This document shows positions 22,364-34,332 of a stretch of DNA of 64,000 nt, in pieces. The notes below the pieces were generated by a model that was not told the origin of the DNA, searched no databases, and saw nothing but the letters and a program-made list of their open reading frames with translations. Source of the stretch: Bimuria novae-zelandiae CBS 107.79 (taxonomy: Eukaryota > Ascomycota > Dothideomycetes > Pleosporales > Didymosphaeriaceae); assembly GCA_010015655.1 (NCBI GenBank), contig ML976713.1:268160-332159 (forward strand). Direction: 5' to 3'. The stretch's first letter is position 1, and each line of letters opens with the position of its first letter. The position numbers and the translations under genes were made by a program.

Positions 22364-25300
22364 GTTATAAGCCCGGATTGCGACGGGATCTCACTCACCT
22401 GACTTATTACATACTCACACATAGAGTGGAGCACCTACGAGCACGATGACAACCAAGTTAAATCTAATAGTTACTTAGGTGACAATCGTCCTTAGCCAAT
22501 TAGAGGATTAGCATAAATAGCTATTTATCCGCAAGGATACGGCATAAAAGAACTAATTTTAGAAATACGTTAATTTAGATATTATAGTAGACTAACTACC
22601 CTAGCTAGAGGAGCCAACGGAGCCTTAGCTAAGCAACTACGACTAATAAGCTATATTATTTACTAGCTTAAACACTAAGCAGCGAGCCGACTATCGTTAG
22701 GCGTATAAGTAATAAGAGAAGAAGGATCTAGAGTATAAGCGTTAGCTTAAGGCTTTAGCAGACTTTAACTTTAAGATTAGTAAGATAATAGTAGCGCATT
22801 ACATATACCTAATTAAGGATAAGAATACGCCGCACTAATAACTTATAACCCTTAAGAAATATCTCGCACTATTAGATGCGACGCGTCGTCGCGATTTAAT
22901 AGTAAAATATAAGGATCTTTAGACACCGCTAAAAGGCAGAAAGGTTAAAGAATAGCTTTAATATTAGATTAAGGTTACTAGCTAGTGCAAGGCTATTAAG
23001 CTTTTAGAGACTAAGAATACCTATGCGCAGGAGGACTTCCTAGTTGCCTATAAGATAATTAACCCTAAATACAGAATGGCAGGTCTGCGAGACCTGATCC
23101 AAAAAGAGAGGCTTAGTATAAAAGTCCTATTAGTAGAAGACTACGTTGCCGAGTTCTTAGCATACCTAAAGTGTACACGCCTAATTAGTATAGGCTTTAG
23201 TGTACACGCGGCAGAGCTAGAAATAGTAAAGCTAATAATACTATAAAGTAATAAACCTTCTCGAAGCGGTATATGCCTCTATAGTAAGAGACACTTATAG
23301 TCTAAGTGCTGGTTAATAAACCCCGACGCTCCTAACCGACCCTAAGGATATAATAATAAGGAGGCTAGTAAGAAAGTGACTATAGCCTTTGCTAAGGATC
23401 CGAGCTTAAAAGCGAGGGTAGAGAAAGCTATACAGGACTAGAAGGCAACTTAGTTAAACTCTAAGCCTATAGTTACTATTAACAATGGCAAGCCTCCTTC
23501 TAATTTATTAACCTACACCGCATAATATATAGTATCCAATACTATTATAGTTAACGAGCACGACGAGCACGACGAGCGCGACGAACGTAATAAAGATCTA
23601 ATACTTAATAATAGTGTTAAACCTACTAAGGAGTTAGTAGCTCTATTAACGCTTAACAATGTTAGCAGCTACAACTTATTAAGTAACTAATTTATACTTA
23701 ATCCTAGTTCGAACACTTATATTATTAACACTAAGTCCTAGCCTAGATAGATAAGAGAGTATAAGGCTAGTGCCAACGACTTCGTAGGAGCAGGAATAGG
23801 CTATATTAAGATTACTGCATAGGGCAGCATAAAGTTAACCGTGAAAACACTAAGAGGACTATTACCTATCGTCCTAACACACGTTGCCTTAGTTAAAGGC
23901 TTTTTAACAAGCCTTATAGGCTTAGCACGCTATCGCTTGAGTTAGATCTACTTTAACTTAGGACAAGATTTGCTATACAAAGTTAGCAAGAAAACTGTTA
24001 TTACATAACTAAAGTATAATAATAGCTACTAGCTAGTTAACGCTGATGCTAGCCGCCGCCTAAATATACGCCTATTATTATCCTTTAGCACTACCTACCA
24101 ACCTTTAAAGGACCCTTAATGTAATTATATAGTCGACCACAAGACAGCGCATAGCACCTAGGGTCATCCTAATAAGAAGGTAATTAAGAAGCTAGTTAAC
24201 CATGTAAAAGGCTTATAAGTAGAAGGTAAAGATAGTAACTTCTGTAGCGTATGTGTTAAATTAAAACTTACAAAGCAAGTCTCTAGAAGATAGCAAAAAG
24301 ACTTTACACCTAGGAAGTTTTATTGCGTTGCTATAGACTTTATATAGCTACTACCTTAAGAGGTAGACCCTTGTCTCAATAGTAACTAAATTACAGGTTA
24401 CATAGTAGACTAGTATAGCAAGTAGCATAAAGTTAACTACTTTCTATAGCGTACGAAGGCATTCCTAAGCCGCTAGCTTATTTAAAAAGTTCGCAAGATA
24501 TAGCGTATTTTTAATAGTAACGTTACCATAATTAAGACTAATAATAACTAAGGATATAGAGTTACACTAAACGTGTTAGAGGAGCTCTGCGCTAAGCTAG
24601 GGATCTAATACAAGCCACGGGCAGACTACGCAGACGAATAAAACAGCCTTATAGAGCGAGTAGGCAAGATTATTGTTATTTAAGCTTAAGCCATGAGGCT
24701 TAAAGGAAACCTGCCAAAGTTATTATTAAATAAGCTATTTTAAATAGTAGCATATATACTAAATCGCACACTAATTAAAGCGCTAGGCTAGAAGACTCTA
24801 TATAAGGTTGTGTAGGGATTAAAGCTAAAGGTAAACCACTTGCGTCCTATAGGCTGTCAAGCATACGTTCGAAATCTGTCTATTAAAAGAGGCGACAAGC
24901 TAGAATCTAGAGCTCTTATAGGACACCTTATAGGCTATAATTTAATAAATATCTTTAGGATCTAGCTGCCTATAAAGGATAGAGTAATTTAAGCGAGAGA
25001 CGTTATTTTCGAGCCAACGCGATTTTACGAAGGGCCAAAAGGCTACGTAGCTAAGTTAGTTATTAAAGAAGTTATAGAGCTACTTACTTTCCTAGAAGAA
25101 GCTAAATCTAACAATATTACTATTAAAGAGCTTATAACGCTTAGATAAAGCCATATAATACCTGCAGCGGCAGCTCAGGCTAGCCAGTAGCAGGTAGAGG
25201 GTGAGAGCAAAAGTGACGAGAACGACAAAGTTAATAAGGACGTAGAGGACCTGTTTATAGGAGGTGGGCTGCTTACACCTACGTTACCTGAGCCTTACGT

Positions 25301-27294
25301 GAGCCGGCAACAGAATAACGATACTCCGGCCGACGTTCTCTCGACAGAACGAGATCTAGAGACAATACTATAAGAGCTCTCTACAACACAAATTCCTAGT
25401 TATATACCTAATCGCCATAATAATAACGCGCCAAGGCGTAGAAATCCCGAAATTAATAAATTAAACATACGTATAAGCTCGCGCCGCTAATAACAGCGCA
25501 TAGACGACCTTACTAGTGCAACTAGATACTAGACGCACGTAATTTCCTATAGAATACGTATTAATAACTACCTGCACGCATTTATAATAGCGCTAAAGCT
25601 ATAGCCTGTAATTAAGATCTATTAGTTACAAGTTCCACCTCCACCAAGGACCTAGAGAGACCTAGAGACTCATCTATATAGAGCCAAGTTTTAACAAGCT
25701 AGTTAAGAAGAATACTAAAGTATTTAGAGTAAAGGATACTTTGCTAGGACTATAAAGATAGTAGTAAATATTAATACTAAGGTCTTACTACTTATATAGG
25801 TATTTACCTATAAATTTAATAAGGACGATTTTCTTTCACGATTTAAGACACGATTAGTGATTAGAGGTAATCTCTAGCAGCTATATAAAGACACCTACGC
25901 CGCCACACTCGCAGCACGCACCTTTAGAGTAATTACTACTATTACTAATTACTTTAGGCTAGAGCTAATTTAGTACAACGTACTAATAGCTTTTCTTAAC
26001 ACCTTACTTAATCGTCTACTCTACGCGCAGACGCCAGACGGATTTTAAAAAAATAGAGAACTACTCTAGATACTCCACGCTCTCTATAGATTAAAGAAGT
26101 CACCGCTACTATGGTACAAGGAGCTCCGCAGGACGCTATAGTCACTAGGGATAAAGCCTGTGCCAGGCTTTCCATGTGTATACACGAATAAGTAGCTTAT
26201 ACTATTCGTCTACGTTAACGATATCGTTATGGCCTTTCACCTACACAATACTAAACTCCACTAGCAGTTTAAGCAGAAGCTTAGCAAGTGCTATTAACTA
26301 AAGCAACTTAGTCTACTTAAGTAGTTTTTAGGCATACGCGTTATCCAAGACATCGCTGCCTATAAACTCTAGCTACTTTAAGATGCCTATATTAACAAAG
26401 TAGCCATAAAGTATAGCATAACGTCTACTGGCCGCCGTACAAAAGTACCTATAATAGTTAACTACCTTAAGCTATCTACGGAGGATCCTAACGTAGCTTA
26501 TATAAAGCTCTACTAGGAGCTTGTTAGCTATCTCGCGTTCTTAACGTAGTTTACTTAACCAGACCTCGCACGTGCATATGTGATACACGCTTTATATCTT
26601 ACTAACCCTAGACAAGCTCACGTGGACTCTATACGCAAAGTATAGCGTTACGTCCTAGAAATAAAGTACTACGCGCTTAAAGCTTACACAGAGCAAGAGA
26701 TTTAAGAGTTTATAATTATAAAAAAAGATTATCGCGATCCTATATTCTTTAGAGTATTTAATACTACTTTTATAGACAACCTAGAGACTCGCTGCAGCTC
26801 TTAAGGATATATTTTTTAGTTATTTAAGATAACTATTAACTAGAAGTCTACCCTACAGCGTATAGTTACTAAATTAACTACTAAGGCAGAGCTACTCGCG
26901 CTCTCCCTTACAGGCTTAAAAATAGAGGAGTAGCTACGCCTGTTTAAGGGCCTCTTACTAACGCTTTACACTACTCTAACTATCTTATGTAATAATTAGC
27001 AGACGGTTGGGATTGTTACAAAAGAACAAGACAAACTAGCAACCAAGCTTAAGCATGTTAATATACACCAGAGCTAGATCCGCCAGGAAGTAGAGCAAGG
27101 ACGACTCTACGTACAATGGTAATCTACTAATAGGATGCCTGCTGACGGCATAACCAAGATACTACCACGTTAAAAGCACGCAGAGTTTGTGAGGCAGCTA
27201 CACCTTACAAATCTATACTCTCGACTTCAAGGCACAGTAGATATATAGGAGAGATTATCCTTACGTCGTTAACTAACTACAGGATAAGGGGGTG

Positions 27295-27458
27295 TGTAAT
27301 AGTATTTAGATTGTTTATTATTGCCTATACTAGCTTATTACTGCCTACACTCATTTACTGCTGCCTAGCCTACCTAGCAGTATATATCTTAGCTACTACA
27401 CACATACAATCAAATCAGTGTTTTTCCCGACTTTCGCTTTGCAGCAACAACCGCTACA
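27295..27458 (+). repeat. 3' LTR of copia 1
   Basis: 164 bp, TGTAATAG to CCGCTACA, followed directly by the CATAG target duplication. Its first 49 bp carry nine C-to-T or G-to-A changes relative to the 5' LTR. Confidence 0.95.
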
Positions 27459-27463
27459 CATAG

Positions 27464-29583
27464 TGTACCGTGACTTCGACGACACACCTCCTAAAGCAGA
27501 GACAAAGAGCGCGCTCTCCCCCCCGAAACGCGTCCGCGAGAGCATTCGCCCGGTTAGTTGGGAGCTTCGCAAACCCCTTCAGATAATGTTGAAAAGTGAC
27601 TGGCGATATGAAGCTACGTTCCAGCAATTACGCCGAAATTGCGAGATCAATGCGCCATATTTATTCGTCTGCCGCCACAGGAAACACTGGAAGGACTTAT
27701 TGGCACAGTATCCTCGGACTGTTCGCGAGCACCTCAATCTCCTTGCGATGTACGTATCGGAGAACTACGGAAATGAGTATTTAGCTGCCGATGCGCTGTT
27801 CACGAGACGAAAGGTATCTGCTAAATTCGTCAAATATCTATTTCAGCCAGGAGACATTCTGATTTCGCGGAATGCAGGCGAGTACAGAGGGATGGTAGCA
27901 AGTTCATGGCCCCAGGAGAACGCAGCCCCACCAATCAGCATGTTCGATCGCATCGAAGTTCCGGCACATAACCATGATCCATTGTATCGGGAAATGTTCA
28001 ACTCTGACGGTGACAGCGATAGCTCCGACTTTGAGACACAGTCATCAGCAGAAGCCGTTGAACATGGTGAAGAAGAAGACCCTGTGCGTATCTTTCTTCG
28101 TCATATGGGTCCTAGAGCTTTCAACAAAAAGGGACAGCACGAGAAAAAGAGCACCACAGCCAAGCCAAATAAAGAGTTTCCAATTGTGTTTGGAAGTGGA
28201 GTTTTGATGGTGAATTTAAGAGGGAAGCCGACAATGTCATACTTCGATTATCGCATGAAAATATGAATGGTTCCATCGAGTCTAAAGAATGGAATATGCA
28301 CGACTTGGACATATATCATCTCAGGTTCGCCCCGAAGTCACTTATAGAATCACTTCGCCGCCGAGGCACCATGTTCTGGCAATGTCGCAAGCGCTGTCTT
28401 GTATCCTACCACGAGTCAAACCTCGACTCAGCGGACAAGGTATGATTGTTATCACCGATTCTGTAGAAAGGACCCGGTATTAACATGTGACAAATCCGCC
28501 GAGCGCTTCATAATCGACTTCCCAACATTTAGAAAGTTGCACCCTGACAACAAGAGTCATGCGATACACAACCCAGTTGAAACCATGAGTCAATCCGAGC
28601 TGGACCAAGAGGAGCCTCCCGATGAGGCCTTCTATTTTCTCGTCCCATTGCAGACGAAAGGATTCAATCTCCGTGCAAAGAAATGGCTGGATCTTAACAT
28701 GGATCAGATTCACCCTGTTGTCTGGAATCAGGAGGCGTTTGACTCGCTAGTCTTAGACAGGAAGACAAAGGAGCTAATCACGGCCCTTGTGAGCAAGCAA
28801 ATCTCGGCAGCGAAGCCGACGGATGTAATTTCGGGGAAGGGAAATGGGCTCATCCTGCTACTTCATGGCGGGCCCGGAACAGGCAAGACATTGACAGCGG
28901 AAGGCGTAGCCGAAACCGCACAGAAGCCTTTGTATAGGGTACGTACGTCGCTAGAGATCTCTGACTATAAGTCTTACAATTGGACACAGGTCACTTGTGG
29001 GGATGTCGGTACGAAAGCTGAGGAAGTCGAGGGGTACCTAGAGTCAGTACTGCATCTCGGCAAAATATGGGACTGCGTAGTTCTGCTTGACGAGGCAGAG
29101 GTTTTCCTGGAATGCAGGAGTCTGGATGACCTCCAACGCAACACGCTTGTCTCTGTATTCCTTCGTGTGATCGAGTATCACGAAGGGATCCTCATCCTCA
29201 CCAGCAATAGGGTGGGCACCTTTGATGAAGCCTTCCGATCAAGGATCTAAATTGCCGTCCACTATCCTCCTCTACGAGCGTACCAACCGCTGCAAATCTG
29301 GAATAACTTCATTACCAGACTAGAGTCCTTTCAGGACGGAACAGTCGATGTCGAAGACCTTCGTGATCATTTGGAAGAGCTTCAACATATCGAGATCAAT
29401 GGACGCCAGATACATAATGCGATTACAACGGCTCGCCAGTATGCTGAGTGGAAGGGCAAGGTTATGAACTACGAGCCCTTGACGACTGCGCTGGAGGTTC
29501 CCAGCAAATTCAATGACTATTCGGAAAAGCTGAGGGGTGGTCTGACGGATGATCAAATTGCAGAGGAAGAAGGCATCCGCTAA
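27464..29583 (+). pseudogene. 3' part of disrupted AAA ATPase gene
   Basis: Continues the frame broken at 22199. The first piece (to 28266) carries a DUF7025-like N-terminal region: VYRDFDD, NYGNEYLAADALF, FLFQPGD-like YLFQPGDILISR, and an acidic linker. A frameshift near 28262 leads to MHDLDIYHLRF and LRRRGTMFWQCRKR, and another near 28440 to the ATPase frame. The AAA module follows: GGPGTGKT (Walker A, about 28868), VVLLDEAEVFLE (Walker B, about 29078), LTSNRVGTFDEAFRSRI (sensor 1 and following). A 51 bp in-frame GT..AG intron at 28939-28989 joins LYR to VTCGDVG. A TAA at 29248-29250 interrupts the domain; the same frame then continues (HYPPLRAYQPLQIW) to 29583. Relatives are fungal AAA ATPases of unknown function. 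The gene is inactivated. Confidence 0.85.
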
Positions 29584-29768
29584 TGCGGACGCGCATACGA
29601 CCTTCAACTTCGTAACGGCCTTTCTTGATCCTAGCATAGACCCTCACAGAATACTCCCCTGAAAATGATCGCTCGAGGCCGTCAGAACAGCGTTCTCTTG
29701 CGCCGTCGAAAATGCCAGAATATGCACAGACCATCTTCAAAGCATAAGAGAACTTCGGGGTGCCTCTA
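29584..29768. other. Spacer before Fot1/pogo element
   Basis: Normal-composition sequence following the ATPase remnant; no supported feature. It ends at the TA target dinucleotide (29767-29768). Confidence 0.5.
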
Positions 29769-29810
29769 CCGTGCCCGACGGGCTCGTGCACCGCGCGGGC
29801 TCGTGCACCA
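29769..29810 (+). repeat. Left terminal inverted repeat of Fot1/pogo element
   Basis: 42 bp starting CCGTGCCCGACGGGCTCGTG, exactly complementary to 31847-31888. Inside it, CGGGCTCGTGCACC occurs twice in tandem separated by a short GCG spacer. Confidence 0.95.
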
Positions 29811-31846
29811 CCCCACCAAACAACGCGTCCATCTCGACTTTTTTAACACGCGATAACTACACCACTATAGCACTAATTAATAAGGTAATTGCAGATTTAG
29901 AATCGCGTGAAGCTAGCGATAATTTTAGCATCTAGGGTATCGCGAAAAAATATGGTGTATTGCATTTAACACTTAGCCAAAGGTAGAACTACCAGACAGG
30001 CCCTTAGGCAGCCAGGTACGCCGCGCAATAACTACTCAGCCTATAATAAGAGGAGGGACTCGTGGAGTATATTAGAGAGCTTACAGCTCGTGGGCTACCT
30101 CCTACGAGAGCTATGATACAAAATTTCGCGTCTAATATATCGAAAAAGTATGTTGGAGAGGGCTGGGTTTCGCGTTTTATTAACTGTAACCACGACTATC
30201 TTATCTCTAAATAGAGCGCTGGCATGGACGTTGTACGCTACTAGGCTAACTTATAACGTAAGTATAAGTTATACTTTAACCTCTTATATTATAAGATTAT
30301 TTAGTATAAGGTGGAGCCTTATAATACCTATAATATGGATAAAAAGGGCTTTATAATTGGTATTATAGGACGCTTAAAACAGGTGTTTAGTTAGCTTTAA
30401 TAGGAGGAAAAGAAGGTCTAAATAGCGCTTTAAGATAGCTCTTAAGAGTGGGTAATAGTTGTGGTAACTATTAGAGTAGATAGGAGTGTTTTGTCGCTAG
30501 CCCTTATATACTTGTTAGCTAACTACACACTTCAAGCCTTATAGGTAGCTTAAATTAAAGCAAGAAAGCATAGTGTGTTTATAAGCTCCTTACTAATAGG
30601 ATAGACGAATAATAATATTAGATTAGCCTAGTTAGAGCAGGTTTTCGACCGCGAAACAAAGTAAAAAGCACGCCTTAGCCAAGCTTAGCGCCTCCTTATA
30701 CTTAATAGCCACGATAGCCACCTCTTAATAGACTTTATTAAATACTATAAGGCTTATAAAATACTGCTAGCCGTGTTTCCCCCTTACTTAACCTATACAC
30801 TACAGCCTCTTAATGTAGTTTGTTTTAAACCTCTTAGTAGTAACTACTCCGCCAAGCTTACTAATTACCTCTTTAAAACGTAGGGGTTATTAGCTATCTA
30901 GAAGGGAGACTTCTTCCCGCTATTTTAGGGTGCTTAAGAGTCTATGTTTATAATAAAACTCGTCCTTAAGGCGTTTGAAGCCACTGGTATAGCCCCTATG
31001 AAGGCTGACGTTGTACTTGAGCGTTTCCGCAAACAGGACAACAATAAGAGTGAGGCACGGCTCTCAGCCCTTTTGCCTGAGGACTGGAGGCAGATGGAGC
31101 GTCTCATACGTGCTGCAGTGAAGGATACCTCGGCGGAGACCTCGCAGAAGCTCTCCCAAACGCTACACCAACTTCAGGTTTAAAACGAGCTACTACACCA
31201 TGAGAACAGCGGCCTAAGGGATGCTCTTACTACTAAGAAGCAGCGTAAGAACGCTGGCAAGCCTCTTAATTTACAGCGCGAGGAGGAGTACTACGGTGGT
31301 GCTACTTTCTAGTTGCCCTCTAAGTTCGAGCGAGCACGTGAGCGTGAGGCAGAAAAGCAACACCAAGAGGAGCAGGAGAGACTAGTAAAGTTAAACAGAA
31401 AGGAGCTTTAAGCTGCTGCCAAGCTCCTTAAGGAGTAAGAGAAGGAGGAGCGTCGTGTGGCGAGAGAGAGAGCCAAGGAGGTGCGAGATCAGATGAAGGC
31501 CGAACAGGTGGCTGCCCGGGATGCCAGAAAAGCTGCTCAAAACACTAGGCAGGCCTCTATAATTACCTAAAGAGGCAAGCGCAAAGCTTTAAAAGCACCT
31601 CTAGCAAAGCGCAAGCCAAAACGAGCCAAGGGCGGTGCTGTAGCTTATCCGTCGTCCCTAGAAGCTGCACTAGCACCTCCACCTAAAGTTAGCTCTCGTG
31701 GTCGCGTAATCACTCTCTCGCGAAAACTTAGATAGTATAACTTGTTTGTACGCCTCTACAGAGTAATTATAATAAAAAATCTCGCGATAATCGCTTTTGT
31801 AGCGCTTACAATAACCTCATCTTTGTGGTGGTGAGCATGTTGGTGT

Positions 31847-31888
31847 TGGTGCACGAGCCCGCGCGGTGCACGAGCCCGTCGGGCACGG
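31847..31888 (-). repeat. Right terminal inverted repeat of Fot1/pogo element
   Basis: Perfect 42 bp inverse of the left end, terminating GTCGGGCACGG before the TA duplication. No RIP-type change separates the two ends. Confidence 0.95.
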
Positions 31889-32061
31889 TAAGCCCAATCT
31901 GGTACAGTACTAGCTCGGTTGTCAATCGGATGTAAAAATAAATGCCCAGGTCAACTCGCCAACTTTTGCGACACAACCTCTTGCGTGAAGTTGAAAGTTG
32001 GCCATTGTATTACGCTTTACGCAAGAGACAGAGCAGAGCAGCCGACGTGCAACACTACGAC

Positions 32062-33102
32062 TTATCGCACAAAAGCTCCTCCACCGTTTGCACCCAGCAG
32101 GTTTCCCGTCATCCATCCACTTTCGGGCAAACAGACTACTCCTACGATGCCCGCCACTTCCTCCAGATAGCCGGGTCTTCCGCCGATGCTCTTTGCGAGC
32201 TCAAGGACCTCAGGGCTCTGAAATAGGTTAACAGATGCTGAAATTATGGTAAGGAGGGGTTTCGAGTTGCTTACGTCAATCCCGGGCCTTGCTTTTGCCA
32301 ACGGTGTAAGGAGGTTGAGCGGTCTGAGTGCCTCGCGAGGCTCATCGGGAAGCCCCGAGTATAAGCCTGTATCCATCGGGCCCGGTGCGACTGCATTGAC
32401 AGTACAACGTTCTGCGAGCTCTCGCGCCCAGACGCGCTGTTCGAGAGCGTTAATGCAAAGCTTGCATGTAATTGCCATGTTCAAAGCTTACGGTCATTGC
32501 CTCTAAAGCCCCCTTCGTACCAGCATACGATGTCTGCCACCATACACCCCAGGTTGTGGTTGCACTGGAAATATTGACAATGCGACCAGAACGATCAGTC
32601 GGCAGGTAAGGGAACGCAGCCTTGACTAACAAAGCTGGTGCTTTGCAGTTGACGTTGAAAGTTGCATCAAATAGCTCTAAATCGAGCTGGTCAATTCCTT
32701 GCGCATTCACTGTGGCTGCATTATTGACAATGATGTCAATCTGGAATCGGCCCGATGCATCAGCAAAATGGGCCTTTGCACTGTCGACCATATGCTGAGG
32801 AGCTTCTGGTTTGCTAAGGTCGGCTTTCACTGGCAATGCCTTCACATTGTATTTCTCTTCGAAAGATCTGGCCAGGGCCTGCGCTTTTGGCGTCGATTCA
32901 TCGGTGGCGTAGACGATGACTACATTAGCACCACGACTCGCAAAATGTTCTGCGCAGACGGCCCCGAAACCTGGAGCTATTAGCAACCGAAGTGCTCCTG
33001 GAAAGGGTCCACCACTCGGTAGCTGCTGGACTGAAATCACTTACTCCTCGAGGCTCCTGTCACTATCGCCAATTTACCTTCGAACGTGCGGAACGGAGCC
33101 AT
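32062..33102 (-). CDS. Short-chain dehydrogenase/reductase (SDR), four exons
   Basis: Four minus-strand exons join in frame: 33102-33045, 32970-32492, 32436-32275 and 32217-32062, coding for 284 residues. The introns (74, 55 and 57 bp) begin GTAAGT or GTAAGC and end CAG. Motifs are the nucleotide-binding TGASRSFGAVCAEHF, NNAA, the catalytic serine in IVNISSATTTWG, the YAGTK (YxxxK) pair, NAVAPGPMDTG and the C-terminal SGWMTGNLLGANGG. An alternative acceptor 6 bp upstream in the first intron would give TGASRTPGFG, which fits the family less well. By family knowledge it is an NAD(P)-dependent oxidoreductase, substrate unknown. Unlike its neighbours it has no stops or frameshifts, although it lies between a transposon and the RIP-mutated block. 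Confidence 0.88.
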
Positions 33103-34332
33103 TGATGAGCCTGTCAGTGGTAGTAAACCAAGTTTTTGGTACAATTATGACTTTCAATGGTTATCTTTGAGTATGTATATGAAAGCGATGGGTAACGGTT
33201 TCGCGATCGGCATTGTTAATGACTTGTCATTCATGCCGAAACTAGCAGCGTGGGTCACCGCATCCGATCGGCGGCCCGATGCCCTTGACGGGGTGGTGAG
33301 ACAGTCTTGGTCAGTGGGGCTGCCACGTCTATTGCAAGAATTTGTTCCCGGCTGTGGCTAATATTCCCTCCTTACTGTATGGCTCGGGATTTGCGGAGAC
33401 AACCGCGATTTCGAGACGGCGCTTCACCAGACACACTACCGTAGTTTGGCAGGTCGTGCGCGCTGTCAGGTCATGCACACCCCAACAAAATCGCTCGGGC
33501 AGCAACATGAGGCTACTAAGCCACCCACAATTAATATTATCACGAGATTTTCTAGAGTTAAGGTCTTTAAAGCCTATAAATAATTACTAGCTACTTAGAT
33601 TATTAATATTTACTTAATATTTTAATTATTTAGCTATTGCGTGACTGTAAGGTAGATATAATAAATAAGGCCTTATTAATATCTATCGCCTTACGCTGAG
33701 GCAGTTTTTACTTAATAGCTTTATTAAGAGGCTTTAAAATATTTTAATATATTTTTCAAGTTAATTTTATATTTTGCGGGCCTATTACTTAAAATATTAT
33801 TTTATAGCCTTATTAGTCCTTTACTTTACGCGTATATCTCTAGTAACTACTTAAGTAATACGCCTCTTCTAAAGTAGCCTTATTTTAAGCTACTAGCTAC
33901 TCTAACGGACCTTTACTTACTTACCTTTTTACAGCTACAGTTACTATGCTTTTATATATTTTTTATATTAATAATTACGTGCCTACTATATACTACAGGG
34001 TAATTAAAAAGTAGCTCCCTCATAATTTTTATAAGGTTAATTAAGAAGTAGAGGCCTGTCTTGCTTTAAGTATCTCTTTTAGATAGTTAAGGCCTTTTGT
34101 AGGCTTAATCTTTATGCTCTACGAGCTAAGCTCGTATAGAAATTAATTGTATAGTTTAACTTAGCTTTTTAGCTATATCACTAGCCCTTATATTAATATA
34201 AGCTTTTAAAAGTTTATTAATTTTTCTCTAATCTAATGCGCTAAGTATTAAGATTAAGCTTTTTTATAATTCTTACTTAGATAGGTAATTATTATTAAAC
34301 TGCTTAATAATAGCCTTTAAATATAGAGGTAA
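33103..34332. other. SDR upstream region passing into AT-rich block
   Basis: 33103-33530 has normal composition, presumably SDR promoter sequence; short frames there are unconvincing. From about 33530 the sequence becomes AT-rich, TA-dense and CA/TG-poor with no readable frame. Some of it may be older transposon sequence on the minus strand, but I could not assign it. Confidence 0.5.

Larger units (their letters stand above)
22200..27458 (+). mobile_element. Ty1/copia retrotransposon 1, RIP-mutated
   Basis: A complete 5259 bp element: two 164 bp LTRs, a 5 bp target duplication CATAG at 22195-22199 and 27459-27463, and a G-rich polypurine stretch just before the 3' LTR. The interior is CA/TG-depleted and full of stops. 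Even so, the order expected of copia is readable on the plus strand: a Cys-rich integrase-like segment (FCSVCVKLKL) near 24240; reverse transcriptase with a YVNDIVMAF motif, altered from YVDD, near 26210; then YLTNPRQAHVDSIRKV and a terminal RNase H segment near 26580-27150. The insertion interrupts the AAA ATPase gene. No intact protein remains. Confidence 0.93.
29769..31888 (+). mobile_element. Fot1/pogo (Tc1-mariner) DNA transposon, RIP-mutated
   Basis: A 2120 bp element with 42 bp perfect terminal inverted repeats, flanked by TA on both sides (29767-29768 and 31889-31890), the target choice of the Tc1/mariner superfamily. The transposase is readable through stops on the plus strand. An N-terminal helix-turn-helix part (AKKYGV) is followed by the CENP-B-type segment GLPPTRAMIQNFA-like near 30095 and VGEGWVSRFI near 30155. 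NMDKKGFIIG, holding the first DDE aspartate, lies near 30330. The C-terminal FEATGIAPMKADVVLERF (from 30974) leads into a Lys/Glu-rich coiled-coil tail. Stop codons throughout make it non-autonomous. CA/TG depletion is present but lighter at the C-terminal end. Confidence 0.92.

Noticed and set aside
28441..28467. 27 bp GT..AG interval in the AAA ATPase as an intron
   Set aside because: Too short for a fungal spliceosomal intron; a frameshift explains the change of frame better.
33086..33590. Two short plus-strand frames upstream of the SDR gene
   Set aside because: No recognisable motif, and they overlap the SDR first exon and its promoter.
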